Source: Osedax fenrisi
Taxonomy: Eukaryota; Annelida; Polychaeta; Sabellida; Siboglinidae
DNA length: 64,000 bases
Assembly (NCBI GenBank): GCA_964019155.1
Contig: OZ025241.1
Span: 7,476,681-7,540,680 of the forward strand
Direction: 5' to 3'
Part shown: one piece after another, positions 1 to 10,604 of the stretch
Layout of the letters: the number at the start of each line of letters is the position of its first letter
How positions within the stretch are numbered: the stretch's first letter is position 1
Position numbers and translations under genes: made by a program
The notes under the pieces: model-generated
The model's input: only the letters and a program-made list of their open reading frames with translations
The model's database searches: none
What the model was told of the DNA's origin: nothing

Positions 1-100
1 ATTTAAATATTTAAATCAAGCTTATGACTATAATACTTTTTAGGAATATTAAAAATTATGATAATCATAATGATTAATAATATTTATTATTATAATAGTA

Positions 101-113
101 ATATATATATATA

Positions 114-165
<52 letters not shown>

Positions 166-172
166 ATATATA
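101..172. repeat. (AT)n microsatellite, interrupted
   Basis: Alternating AT run broken by short TTAT and TTAA steps. The corresponding tract in copy 2 has about the same length, unlike several other AT tracts of the duplication. Confidence 0.9.
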
Positions 173-296
173 AATATATTATATATATGTTAATTATAAT
201 GTAAGAATATACAAATTATTAATTAAGATATATATTTAATATTAAATACATATAAAATGTATTCTAAATTATGTAGTAAATAAGTCATATTTAGAC

Positions 297-649
297 TGAT
301 ATCGGCCCACAAACATGCCAAATGTCTAACTGAGAGTTCAAGTAAACAATGTGTATGATATTATATTAATAAATAAGCATACAGTATTATGATATGTATG
401 CATATATAGGAAACAACTTATCTACTAGGTAAATAATTTAATAAGATTTATAACGATAAATATTTACTTGAACTCTCGGTTTGACACATGACATATTGGG
501 GGCCGATATCAATTTTCAGCAAATGGTTCACGATTTAAAAAATAAGTTACCCACTAAACGCCGGCATACTTATTTATTGGAATAAGTGTTTGTATAAGTA
601 TACAGTTTTTTTTATCAGGTACCCCTAAAACCATACATGGCCGATATCA
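297..649. mobile_element. Small terminal-inverted-repeat (MITE-like) element with three TGATATCGGCC ends
   Basis: The left end at 297-307 reads TGATATCGGCC and its reverse complement occurs at 501-511 and again at 639-649. The pair 297 and 511 forms an imperfect terminal inverted repeat about 50 bp long: both arms continue into GAGAGTTCAAGTAAA. This defines a non-coding element of 215 bp. The third end, at 639-649, matches only over the terminal 11 to 12 bases, so it may be a second, partly deleted relative abutting the first. There is no ORF of note and no clear target-site duplication. The superfamily cannot be told from this. Confidence 0.7.
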
Positions 650-1092
650 GCATTTTGAAAAAACCATCACATCACACAAGCGTCATAGGACCTACTAAAT
701 AATATCTGAATATAATTGCATCTTATAATTTCTCAACGTATTTTATACATTATATTTCAAGCTAATGATACAATTAATATACATTATCCACTATATATTA
801 GGATTATGGTTAAAAGCTTCACGCTTTGAAAAATATATATACTATGCATTAAACGAAAGTATAATAAATATGATAATTCTTTATTATTATATACATTTAA
901 TTTTAAGTAGTATATATATATAGTATTCATTTTATTATAATATAATATTATAAGATTAATCCTGCATTGTAATTGTATATTTATACTAATATTTAATATT
1001 AGTATAATTATTAAATTTATACAATATTACACGTTATTTATTTAAATAATATTTATGATTCATATTCATATAATTGTGATATCTATATATAG

Positions 1093-1095
<3 letters not shown>

Positions 1096-1144
<49 letters not shown>
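1096..1144. repeat. (AT)n microsatellite, 49 bp
   Basis: Pure AT alternation. The orthologous tract in copy 2, at 48403-48433, is only about 31 bp, so the array changed length after the duplication or between haplotypes. Confidence 0.95.
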
Positions 1145-1148
<4 letters not shown>

Positions 1149-1809
1149 TTGTAGTTATGCTATTATAAATTTACTAATTCGAATACACTATTTTGTGGGC
1201 GTTCTAGCGTATAGTATTACAAAAATATTATAGATATTGATCAGGTATCATATATTATGGTAATAATAATTTATTAATAACTCATATAATGCATGATCAT
1301 ACTATGAATACATATTGATAACACATATTATATCATTTATCATTAGGATATATAATATTAGTCCCAATATATACTACTAAAAGGTTGCACTAGTGAATAT
1401 CAATATATAAAATATAGCTTGTTTGGATTATGTACCATAACCGCCTACAACTTTTAAAATCACTAATTATAATTAAATTATATGAAAACATAATATACTA
1501 TTTTATAGAAATTATTATATATTATATAGAAACATATATTTGTTTAAATAAGGGAAATTCAAATGATAGAAAAGTAGCTCTATTTAATATTTTTCTATAC
1601 ATTTAGGTATACTCCCTCTCAGGTATAGCCGGGGAATTGTTAACATTATATCTGTTATCTACATATCTGAGGTATCACCTGTGAAGTATCGCAGTACTCT
1701 CAGCTCAGCAAGATCAGCTGAACATCACTAGGAATACTGGCAGTATATATGTTTGGTTATAGCTTAATGGCAGGGCTTAACTATCTAGTAGAAGTGTTAT
1801 GTCTTAAGC

Positions 1810-1847
1810 GAAACCTATATAATTTCATTATGAAATAGATAGGTTTC
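1810..1847. repeat. 38-bp near-perfect palindrome
   Basis: GAAACCTAT at the left pairs with ATAGGTTTC at the right, and ATTTCAT pairs with ATGAAAT around a single central base, with a short ATA/AG internal mismatch. Copy 2 at 49099-49136 keeps every paired base and differs only in the unpaired central base (T here, C there). No flanking terminator or gene gives it a role. Confidence 0.8.
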
Positions 1848-3083
1848 ATTAGAAATATTCATGTGATATTTCACAATATAAATATATATATATATACATA
1901 TGTGTGTGTATGTATATTATATATCTTAGTTAATATAACATTATTTCTAAAATAAAACTATAATTCCATAATTCAATTAGAAATATTATCTATTAAATAT
2001 CTATTAAAATGTATGATTATATAACAATAATTTAATTATAAATTGTAATTATTAGCTACAGAAGAATCCCTTAAATATTTATACAAATAATATATGATTC
2101 TATAATATGAAATAATGGTGTTTTTTAACTAAATTAAAAATCTTATATTATTAACAAGTAAAATTAAGTTGTCATCGATGTATAAACCTTCATATTTATT
2201 CCATATTTAATTACACATGTACATATATACATACACACACATACACACATAAAAACACATATATGCATACACGCTAACACATATACATACATAAATGATA
2301 TGTAGGATAACTGTTTGGAAGACCTATCTATAGATCATATATGATCTGCAGTTATTGAACGATAATATCCGAAATGGCTTCGTTCTTTAGTCCGGAAACC
2401 CTATAAATCTACATATTGATGGGAAACAAACAGGTATGAACTAATAAATTCCATATCTAATAAACTTATTGCATACTAATCTAAAAATTATTTTTTTCAA
2501 ATATTCAGATAATTACAAATTTGAATTTTACACAAATTTAAATACTATAATAATCAAGAAATAATTGTTTAATAATTTGTAAGAATGTATCTATAATTAA
2601 TATGTAATTTACAATTAATAATAATTAATTGATTTCTATATTTACAAATATTTATAATTTATATAATAAAATTAATTAACATTTATACGATATCTCAAAA
2701 GGATAATATCATAAAATATTGATATAAAACTGGTATAATATCCATATATGGATATACTATTTAAATAGATACCTCAGTGTAAATACAATTTCATGCATTT
2801 ATATGTAAATATATAGGAATTATCTAGCATAATTAAAATATCAATGTATGCTATATATATATATATATTGATACCTATACATATGCTACATTTAATGTTA
2901 TATATATAATATGATTAGTTTTTTTAAATATAGTTTATTTCACATATATATATTCTATATTATGTCATTTTTTATTTAAATATTACTACCAATATTTTCT
3001 CTTCACTTATATATAATTAAATATTATATCTTAATTTGTTCATATACTTTTTGCGTATAGCTAAAAAAAGCAGCAGGATAATT

Positions 3084-3149
3084 ATTGATTGATTGATTGC
3101 ATGTTTATTTAGACACTTAAATAAATCATAAATGATTTCTCAAAAGTGT
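3084..3149 (-). promoter_or_regulatory. LINE A 3'-terminal stem-loop and (ATCA)n tail
   Basis: On the minus strand ACACTT (3149-3144) can pair with AAGTGT (3118-3113). The loop contains a second perfect small palindrome, AAATCAT/ATGATTT. The stem is followed by CTAAATAAAC and then about four copies of a CAAT tetranucleotide. In L2/CR1-group LINEs a 3' stem-loop plus short tandem repeat is the region that the element's own RT recognises to prime insertion; assigning that role here is inference from position and shape. Confidence 0.6.
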
Positions 3150-3195
3150 ATATAATAGAATACAAATAATAAAAGTAGGTAAAAGATAAATACCA

Positions 3196-5003
3196 TTAAT
3201 AATAATAAAATAAAATAGAATAAGCCGTACGGAAATTAATAAATAAAATAATAATGACAAACAATATTAGTATTTCAGGTTCCCACCAGATCAATTGTTG
3301 TATATATTTCATGAATGTTTTATGCGATTTTATGGATCTAATATAGGGCGGGAGTGAATTCCATAGCTTAGGACCAATATAATTTAGTGCCCGAGTATTC
3401 ATTTTTGAGGGACGTAGAATAGGGGTAGATAGAATATGATATGCATGGTTTCTAAGTGATGGAAGGGAAGCTCTTTGTACAAGAGAAGCAAAAATATAAG
3501 AGGGGCAATTTGAAGATATATTGAGGAATGAACAATAGATAATATGCGACAAGCAGAGCGTTTATTAAATGTGAACAATGGAGATAGGTGTTGGTATGAG
3601 GAAGTAGAAGAATGATCTCGAATACGTAGGTTAAATTTTGTACGGATTGATGAACGAATAACTCGATTTAGGGGAGAGATAGATGATAATGTAAGATTGA
3701 TAGAATTGAGGAATAGTAATATATACGTAAGAGGACAAGGTAATTAAGTAGAGTTTTAGTAAGAGATACAGTAATTGATTTTCGTATTTTTCTAATTATA
3801 AATAGATGATAATTTTCAGATTTAGTGATGGCAGTAATATGAGGAATGAAAGAAAGAGTAGAATCAAAAAGTACACCTAAATTAGATGCAGTAGGAGAAG
3901 GAGATATTACAATATTATCAATAAGAAAAGAAGGGAAGTAAGTTGGTGATGGAGACAGATTCAACAATGTAGTTCTAGAGGTATTAAGAAGAAGATTATT
4001 AGAAATAAGCCATTCTTTAATGTCATTAGCACAATTAGAGAGTTGATTATTGAGATCTGGTGATGAATTAGTTGGAAGAAACATATATAGTTGTATGTCA
4101 TCAGCATAAAGATGGTAATATATATTAGATATTTAGTGGGTATAAATAAATTGAAAAAAGATAAGGACCGAGTTCTGATCCCTGAGGAACATCATATTTC
4201 ATAGGAGAAGGGGAATAAAAAGAATTATATATGTGTACACTACTACTACGGTTAGATAGATATGAAGTAAACCATGAGAGGGCATGGTCACTAACTACAA
4301 GCAGGTGTAGACGGGACAGTAGAATTTTGTGATCAAGCGTATCGAAAGCACTGGATATGTCCAGTATTACTAGTTGACAGCAATTTGTAGTATTAAGGGT
4401 AGAAGTTATTACATACATTACATTTAAGTGTGCTGTTTATGTTGAGTGTCCTCGGCGAAAACCACATTGTTGAGGAATATGGAGATTATTAGCGGTTAAG
4501 TAGGAGATTAGTTGACGAGAGACAACTCTTTCTAAAATTTTACTCACCAAAGGTAGCTGAGAAATTGGGTAATAATTGAGAAGTGATTCAGGATCGAGTG
4601 AAGGTTTTTTAAGAATGGAAGTGATTATTGCTTGTTTAAAAATAGAAGGGACAGTACTGAAATTTAGGGAACATGAGATGATATTACAGATAGTTGGACA
4701 TAGATAATCTGAGTAATGTTTAAAAATAGATAGTGGGACAGGATCGGAGGGAGATATCGAAGAGGATGCATTTAGTAGTTTATATATGATAGATATATAT
4801 GGCGGACGAAAAAAACTTAAGAAAACAGATATAGGTTGGGTAACTATGATTGAAGGATATTTGGCAGTAGGCGTATGATTATTGATCATTATTATGATGG
4901 ATTCAATCTTATTAGAAAATGTTTTGGATAAAAGGCAGCTTAATTGTAATGGAGAAATGTTAGTTATAGATGGTAGTAATGATGGTTTTGGTGAAGATAA
5001 CAA
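3196..5003 (-). pseudogene. LINE A reverse transcriptase and C-terminal region, broken
   Basis: Three frames carry the domain. 5003-4437 holds the fingers, ending with KILERVVSRQLISYL and GFRRGHST; the NYRPIS-like motif is degenerate (NYYPISQLP). 4418-4125 holds motif A (ILDISSAFDTLDH, about 4378-4328) and motif B (VPQGSELGP, with E where V is usual). Motif C is YADDIQLY at 4108-4097 and is intact, in frame with 4084-3668, which carries the thumb (LGVLFDSTLSF). 3552-3196 has the usual C-terminal signature KLWNSLPPYIRS. The ATG codons that begin these pieces are chance, not native starts. Catalytic Asp residues of motifs A and C are preserved, so decay is by frameshift more than by active-site loss. 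The relation of A to L2 is by motif likeness; a neighbouring clade is possible. Confidence 0.85.
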
Positions 5004-5034
5004 CGTATTAGCTAGTCTGAAAAGTCGTATGTTA

Positions 5035-6045
5035 TCAGAAGCAAAATCGTTTATAACCTGAGTATAAGCTAGATATGGAATAGGAAATTGCTATCTTGTA
5101 GATCTTACGTTGCTCAATGAATGAAGCTCTAGAAGATGAAGATCTCAAGGATATGTATATTCTTTCAGATTTACGAAGTGTTCGTTTCAAGGACATGAGG
5201 TGGGAAGTAAACCATGAGGTATTATGATGTAGAGTTACTGATATGGTTTTTGAAGGCGCATGTTTATCGAGAAGATGGGATAGTATAGAATTTAATATAA
5301 ATGGAGAATAACAGTAGTCACCTAAAGCAGAATGTAAGTCAACTAAGAATATCATGGAATTAATATTCTTAATGGGTCTGTATGTTATACGTATTTTCTG
5401 ATTAGGAGTGATAGTAAAATTAGTTTTGAATGAGATTAAGAAGTGATCGGAATGTAGATCAAACCTAGAAATATTACTCACCATGATTTAATAATGGAGA
5501 GAACTGGAGAATACAAGATCAATAATATTGCCATTTATATGAGTTGGGAAATTGACATGTTGTGATAGGGATAAGACATTTGTAATATTAAAATGATAGT
5601 TGAAATCATCAAGTATAATAGGGTGGTATATGGGTGAACTTATGAGATCAGTAGCAAGATCGTTAAACTCACTTAACAATAAAGCGAATTTTGGTTTAAG
5701 CGGTCTATAAATGACAGTAATGTATATAGATTTGTGTTTTTGGGTGAACGATATGGTTAAGCAGTCAGAGTAGGAGAAGTTATGGGAAATGGATATACAT
5801 GGTAAAGGTAGATACGTTTTTACGAGTAAGCCAACCCCACCACCACGACCTGATAATAATGGCGATAAGAGTAATGTATAACCACAATTGTAAAATAGGG
5901 CAAATCTGTCGGAATCATCTTGAGATATTCATGTGTCCGTTAATGCAATAATACTAAAATCTGATTTTTAAAGGAATGGTAATATGAATGAGGCATTGGA
6001 ATGAAGAGAACGAATATTTATTAGGGCAATGTGTTCAAATAGTCA
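5035..6045 (-). pseudogene. LINE A AP-type endonuclease and linker, broken
   Basis: Reading down the minus strand: NIRSLHSN (about 6030), ALTDTW (5945-5929) where Trp has become TGA, GRGGGVGLLVK (about 5855-5821), TVIYRPL (about 5720), ILDDFNYHF (about 5620; GDFN has become DDFN), PTHINGNIIDLVF (about 5540) and SDHFLISF (about 5455-5430). These are the ordered signatures of the exonuclease-endonuclease-phosphatase domain that nicks target DNA in LINE integration. The linker that follows has SWFTSHLMSLKRTLRKSER, as is usual between endonuclease and RT. Breaks include the TGA at 5931-5929 and a frame change near 5680-5484. No full-length ORF remains. Confidence 0.85.
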
Positions 6046-6290
6046 TTCAGATTTAGTTAGAGAAGGTGTAGATAGATTTTAGTGAATGAACAACTAGGAA
6101 ACTTGTGATGGTGGAATTATTTAAATCAATAGATGGAGTAGATTTTACAGGAAAATAAGGGGAGTTAGCATTTTTAGAAGGAATATTAGGTGTGGAGTTT
6201 GAATTAGTATTAATGGAGAGATTACTAGATGAGGATACGGAAGATTTAAATTTAAGGTAAGAAGATTACCAGTCAATAAGGAGAGTTAGA

Positions 6291-6876
6291 GTTATGGTAA
6301 TTGGTGTAAGAGACCAGTATATAGAATTATATATAAGTCGTATTTCAAATGAATTTGTATATGTGTTAAATATAGGTTTAGTATTTATATGGGTATTTAT
6401 AGTTTCAATATATATGCATGATAAAGGATTTTACCTAATAAACGGGTTTTATAAGGTAGTGAATTTCGTACGTATAGATTGGAGAATCGGGGATTAAATT
6501 TAATAGAACTAAATTTTCTGAGAAATATGTCACAAAATGATTTACTAGAGAAAAAAAGTCAAATTATAATAGTTTTTCAAAATGTACATTTATTCTGCCT
6601 AATATAATAATATATTAAATTATATTATTAATAAATGTTATGCTATTGACTTATTATTATATATTAATTATGTTTATTACAGTTAATCAGGATAAGTCAG
6701 TAGGAGATCGGCATGTACAAGAAGATGAGGAAGCACTATTTGAAGATTTACGAAATAAAGATTTGAAATATAGGAGTAACGTTTCAACAGACACATATGA
6801 TGAATGTGTTATGATAATACTATAAATAAATTTGTAAATATGTTATACTATATTATAGTTAATAAATAAATTCTTA
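6291..6876. other. Gap between divergent LINEs A and B
   Basis: Short ORFs on the plus strand at 6294-6497 and 6640-6825 have no recognisable domain. The first is probably the antisense of LINE A leader sequence. The second contains an acidic stretch (VQEDEEALFEDL) and could be a remnant of LINE B ORF1, but nothing confirms this. Confidence 0.4.
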
Positions 6877-7260
6877 ATGTATATTTTTCATTATGATAAT
6901 ATCTTTGGTATCAAAGATGAAACCACTATTAATAAGTTATTGTCTGATTTGAAAATTGATATGAATAATGCTAATATTTCTAACATTGTATTGAACAATA
7001 GAGTACTTTATAAAATTAATTTTAATAATAACCCATATACTATACAATCATTAATGAAATCATTTATTAATGTACGTACAAATAATATTGATATTTATTC
7101 TAAAGTATTTTTACGTCCTGACCATCCTATGAGGATAGATTAAAACGTAAAATATTATTTAATGGAGCATCACTGAAACCAGGTAATATCAAATGCGTTT
7201 TTAATATTCGCACATTAAATTACGAACTAAAACTTTTTTCTCTAAATAATAATAGAGTAG
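6877..7260 (+). pseudogene. LINE B ORF1-like protein, C-terminal remnant
   Basis: The open frame of 88 codons (6877-7143) reads FGIKDETTINKLLSDLKI, then a segment ending SKVFLRPDHPMRI; the similarity continues in another frame past the stop (KRKILFNGASLKPG). This resembles the RRM-like C-terminal half of ORF1 proteins of CR1/L2/Jockey-group LINEs, which bind the element RNA and often end with an LxPD-type segment shortly before the endonuclease ORF. The position just upstream of a LINE endonuclease supports the call. Family likeness is by eye and moderate. The methionine at 6877 is probably not the native start. Confidence 0.5.
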
Positions 7261-7379
7261 TAATATATTGGACTTCTAATATTGATTATTCAACCACTGA
7301 ATATAATAAATGGAAATCCTCAATAGATACTAATCAAAAAACATATAATACTAATAGTAATGGTAATTGACTAGATCCT

Positions 7380-8550
7380 TTAATTAAAGTATTTTATTCA
7401 AACTATAGAAGTTTATGCAATAAACTACCCACATTATTGGCTATTATTAATAGTCGTGAATATGATATCCTTATTTTTACGCAAATATGGCTTAATCACG
7501 ATATTACTAATGGTTTGATATCAGATAATAACTTCTACAGTTTATTTAGATTAGATAGATTAACGAATACACATGGTGGTGGTATTTTAATCTACATAAA
7601 ACATCATTATCAGGCCCATGCATTATGCCATTCTATTTCTCATAATTGTGAATTATTAAACATTGTTTTCTTTAATTACCTACTTATTGTTGTATATCGA
7701 CCGCCAACTATGTCACACAATGATACTATCAAATTATGTGATATTATCTCGAGTGTCTCAGATTCCACTAAAACTAGCATTATATATGGTGACTTTAATC
7801 TACCTGGAATTGACTGGATCAATGGTCTGGGAATCTCATCTGTTGAACAATATTTCTATTCGTTTACTCAAAAAAATGGATTATTGCAGTTAGTGAATTT
7901 TAATACGCGTAATTCGAATATTCTGGACTTAATTCTAACAAATGATATTAAAATGGTTTCATCTATCATATCTACTAATCCGATAGAATATGATTCTCAT
8001 TGTAGTATTTACATATTATATTGTTTAGTTTATCCTCGTGGTATTAATATACCAATATCTAGTTCTCCTATATTACCAATTCCAAATTACCTTAAATCAG
8101 ATTATTATATTATTAAAAATGATCTTCTATCAATTAATTGGAATAATCTGCTAAATTCATCCATTAATGGTTCTAATATGCTTATTATATTTATTAATAA
8201 GCTTTTATTTATATGTAATAAACATACTCCTTTACCTAACATTACAAAATATAGATATCCAATTCATATTAAAAAATTATTAAATAAATATCGACATCTT
8301 CACAATATTATTTGTGATGAAAATAGTCGTATGAATTGGCGATTAGCCCAGCTTGATGTTGATATAAAAATTAAGAAATATAATATTGATCTGGAATCTA
8401 AGGTTTTATCTTCCAATAATAAATCCACTTTTTATAAATTCATTAATAAGAAATTACACTCATCTAATTTTATATCACCTCTGTATAATGAAATTGACAA
8501 TTCAATATCATCATCTGATTTTGACAAGGCGTCTTGTTTATCGTATCAAT
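7380..8550 (+). pseudogene. LINE B endonuclease and linker
   Basis: Open from 7437 to 8564, an unusually long intact frame for this window, with upstream similarity (YSNYRSLCNKL) starting before it. Motifs in order: ILIFTQIWL (7470-7490), GGGILIYIK (7579-), IVVYRPP (7685-), YGDFNLPGIDW (7786-), NILDLILTND (7915-) and YDSHCSI (about 7990; the usual SDH is DSH). In the TETW-type motif the catalytic Glu is Gln (CAA at 7482-7484), whereas copy 2 has GAA at the same site. A linker of about 180 residues follows, rich in Asn, Ile and Lys. The frame is closed by sequence of the inserted LINE C, not by a native stop. Loss of the metal-binding Glu predicts an inactive nuclease. Confidence 0.85.
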
Positions 8551-8570
8551 GCAATATGAAATAGCTATCG

Positions 8571-8864
8571 TTTAGAAAACGGTGCCAATTTAGGCTTCTC
8601 TGCTTAACACATAAAACACTATTCCTAGGCAGACCTGCATACTTACGTGCATTGCTCACTCGTCGCAACATCCTCCCACATCTGCGCTCGTCTGATGCCA
8701 CACTACTTGACTTACCTGTTACTCGTAACGTGATGCGTTCTCGCTCCTTTACAAGCATGGCTCCTACTACATGGAATCTGTTGCCTTACCGCCTACGAAG
8801 ATTGAAGTCGCCTCACGTATTTGCTAATAGTCTCAAAGACTATTTAAATTTAAACTTAAAGTAA
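8571..8864 (+). pseudogene. LINE C polymerase, C-terminal fragment
   Basis: Open for 97 codons with no break: FRLLCLTHKTLF, then RPAYLRALL, RSRSFTSMAPTTWNLLPYRL and a Lys/Asn-rich end. This is the C-terminal region that follows the RT in L2/CR1-group LINE polyproteins (SxxPxxWNxLP signature). The 5' truncation removed the endonuclease and the catalytic RT motifs. The conserved frame and higher GC suggest a younger insertion than its host element B. Codon 8571 is only where similarity becomes clear; the insertion starts 20 bp before. Confidence 0.8.
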
Positions 8865-8961
8865 CCCTCTCCTTGATGTTGATCTGGTTCCATCTCTATT
8901 TTTATATATTATATTGCTACCTTATTTAATGTTATTGTTTCGTTTTGTTTGTTCGTTCACA

Positions 8962-9029
8962 ACACCAGTGAGGGTAATCTTTCTTTACCATATTTGGTGT
9001 ATAAATAAACCATCCTATCCTATCCTATC
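8962..9029 (+). promoter_or_regulatory. LINE C 3' stem-loop and (ATCCT)n tail
   Basis: ACACCA pairs with TGGTGT, with an inner stem GGTAA/TTACC in the loop; ATAAATAAAC and about four ATCCT units follow. The plan is that of LINE A and LINE F, but the pairing bases differ. A role in RT recognition is inferred from position. Confidence 0.6.
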
Positions 9030-9032
9030 AAT

Positions 9033-10604
9033 ATAGTTCTGTATTTAAAAAAGTTATAATATTAATATACCCATATTATCCATATCATCTCACATATCAT
9101 CATCACTATCCTCTTATCCTACTACACCTGAGGTATTATGTAAATTTCTATGTTTACTACCTAGTAAATTCAATAATTCACCAGACGGTATACCGAAAGG
9201 ATTATTAAAGAAATTATTATTTGAATTATGTCATCCATTATCGATAATTTTTACAAATATTCTAGATTCAGGGATTTGTCCGGATATTTGGAAAATATCA
9301 CATATTATTCCAATATTCAAAAAAGGTGACGCTACTAAACCAGCATATTATCGGCCCATTAGCATTCTACCTAGCATGCTCATTCTTTTTGAAATAACTC
9401 TTTCCAATAATTTAACTTTCTATTTACGTTCAAATAATTATATTACTAAATGTCAATACGGATTTTTAGCTGGAAAGTCAACTGAATTGCAACTAATATA
9501 TTTTTATAAAAAAATTTATGAATCTAGAGATGCATTCCTAATATCGGATATTGCATATATTGATTTAGCTAAGGCTTTTGACAAAGTATAACATTCTAAA
9601 CTTTTGCATAAATTATCTTATTATGGCGTTAGTGGTACTCTTTATAAATAGTTAAAATCTTATTTACTTGATAGAAAACAACGTGTTAAATTAATGATAG
9701 TTTCTCTAACTTCTCACCAGTTATATCTGGTGTTCCTCAAGGGTCCGTTATAGGTCCGTTGTTATTCTTAATTTATATTAATGATTTACCAAATATTATA
9801 AAACCACCCATATATTCTTCTCTCTTTGTAGATGATGCTAAGCTTTTATATTCTTTTAAGCCCATAGAAAGTTGTTTACCTTTATAATGTGCTATTGATG
9901 AACTTAGTGATTGGATGAAGAGATGGGAACTAGAAATTGCTCCTACTAAATGTGTTGTCATTCGAATTAGTAATAAAAACCCTGTTCATTCATATTTCAT
10001 TAATGATTTTGAACTGCCTATACACACCTCATTCAAGGATTTAGGCATAACATTTAATGATAATATGAGTTTTAATACTCATATTAATACTATATGTATT
10101 AAAGCACACTTAATTATTAATAGATTATTTAGATGTTTCATCACCAATGATTATATATACTTGCTTAAAGCCTATATATCATACGTTCGCCCTATTGTGG
10201 AATCGGATTCATCTATCTGGAATCCAGACAATTTCATATGCAATTCTAACAATATAGAAAATATTCAAATCTATGTCAGTAAAATACTTTTTTATAGATG
10301 TAACCTTACTAAACGGTCTTATGAAGATAGAATTATTTTTCTCAATATTAAAACTTTATTTCATCGCAGGTTATTAGCTGATCTTACCCTGACATATAAG
10401 ATACTGAAGGGACTTGTCGATGTGGATGCAACTGATATATTTGATCTATATAGCAACAATTGCAGAAGGCCTAAAGTGAAGATACGAAAGAAAAAATGTA
10501 GAACAAACGGCCATCTGAATTATTTTGGAAATAGAGTTTGCTCTTCCTGGAACGCGTTACCCTTTACAATTACATCTTGTAAAACCGTAACACTTTTCCG
10601 TTAA
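9033..10604 (+). pseudogene. LINE B reverse transcriptase and C-terminal region
   Basis: After the LINE C insert the domain resumes: NSPDGIPKGLLKKLLFEL (about 9180), IIPIFKKGDATKPAYYRPISIL (9310-9370; YRPIS intact), CQYGFLAGKST (9450), motif A IDLAKAFDKV (9559-9588), motif B SGVPQGSVIGPLLFLIYINDL (9727-9790) and motif C FVDDAKLLY (FVDD at 9825-9836; Val in place of the usual Ala). The thumb and C-terminal part are open from 9915 to 10604 (KRWELEIAPTKC, LGITFNDNMSF, VCSSWNALP). Breaks: stops after motif A at about 9589 and at 9650, and frame changes around motif B. The catalytic Asp residues are all present. FVDD occurs naturally in some RTs, so it need not be a decay mutation; copy 2 has it too. 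Confidence 0.87.

Larger units (their letters stand above)
650..3083. other. AT-rich stretch without recognisable gene
   Basis: No ORF with recognisable similarity on either strand. It holds (AT)n at 1096-1144, a somewhat GC-richer patch at about 1610-1790, a 38-bp palindrome at 1810-1847, a CA/CATA-rich stretch at about 2210-2290 and an 18-bp perfect palindrome of ATATCC type at about 2740. The last 20 bases lead into the 3' tail of LINE A, which is on the minus strand. Confidence 0.7.
3084..6290 (-). mobile_element. LINE A, L2/CR1-type non-LTR retrotransposon, decayed
   Basis: Read on the minus strand the element runs from a Ser/Asn-rich leader (about 6290-6050) through an AP-type endonuclease, a linker, an RT with motifs A, B and C, and a C-terminal region, to a 3' end with a stem-loop and an (ATCA)n tail at 3099-3084. 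This order is that of the ORF2 polyprotein of L2/CR1/Jockey-group LINEs. The reading frame is broken by several stops and frameshifts, so it is a pseudogene. Its 5' limit is uncertain; the sequence to about 6500 may still belong to it. It is convergent in orientation with nothing and divergent from LINE B, which starts at about 6.9 kb on the other strand. Confidence 0.85.
8551..9032 (+). mobile_element. LINE C, 5'-truncated copy nested in LINE B
   Basis: A more GC-rich 482-bp insert flanked by TATCAAT at 8544-8550 and 9026-9032, a 7-bp target-site duplication that overlaps the last tail unit. It carries the end of an RT ORF (8571-8864), an untranslated stretch, a stem-loop (ACACCA 8962-8967 with TGGTGT 8995-9000), ATAAATAAA and a tail of ATCCT pentanucleotides (9011-9029). 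With the insert removed, the LINE B frame reads on (SYQ then YSSVFKK), which fixes the insertion point. The structure is that of a typical 5'-truncated LINE insertion made by target-primed reverse transcription. Confidence 0.88.

Noticed and set aside
1757..1830. tRNA-like A box (TAGCTTAATGG at 1760-1770)
   Set aside because: No B box (GTTCRANNC) follows at a suitable distance and no acceptor stem can be formed.
5929..5931. TGA at a Trp position as a sign of an alternative genetic code (also 42370)
   Set aside because: Other Trp positions are TGG, and J shows Trp to TAG; the stops fit ordinary pseudogene decay.
8546..8758. Minus-strand ORF with Arg/Ser-rich product (also 55839-56051)
   Set aside because: Antisense of the LINE C pol fragment.
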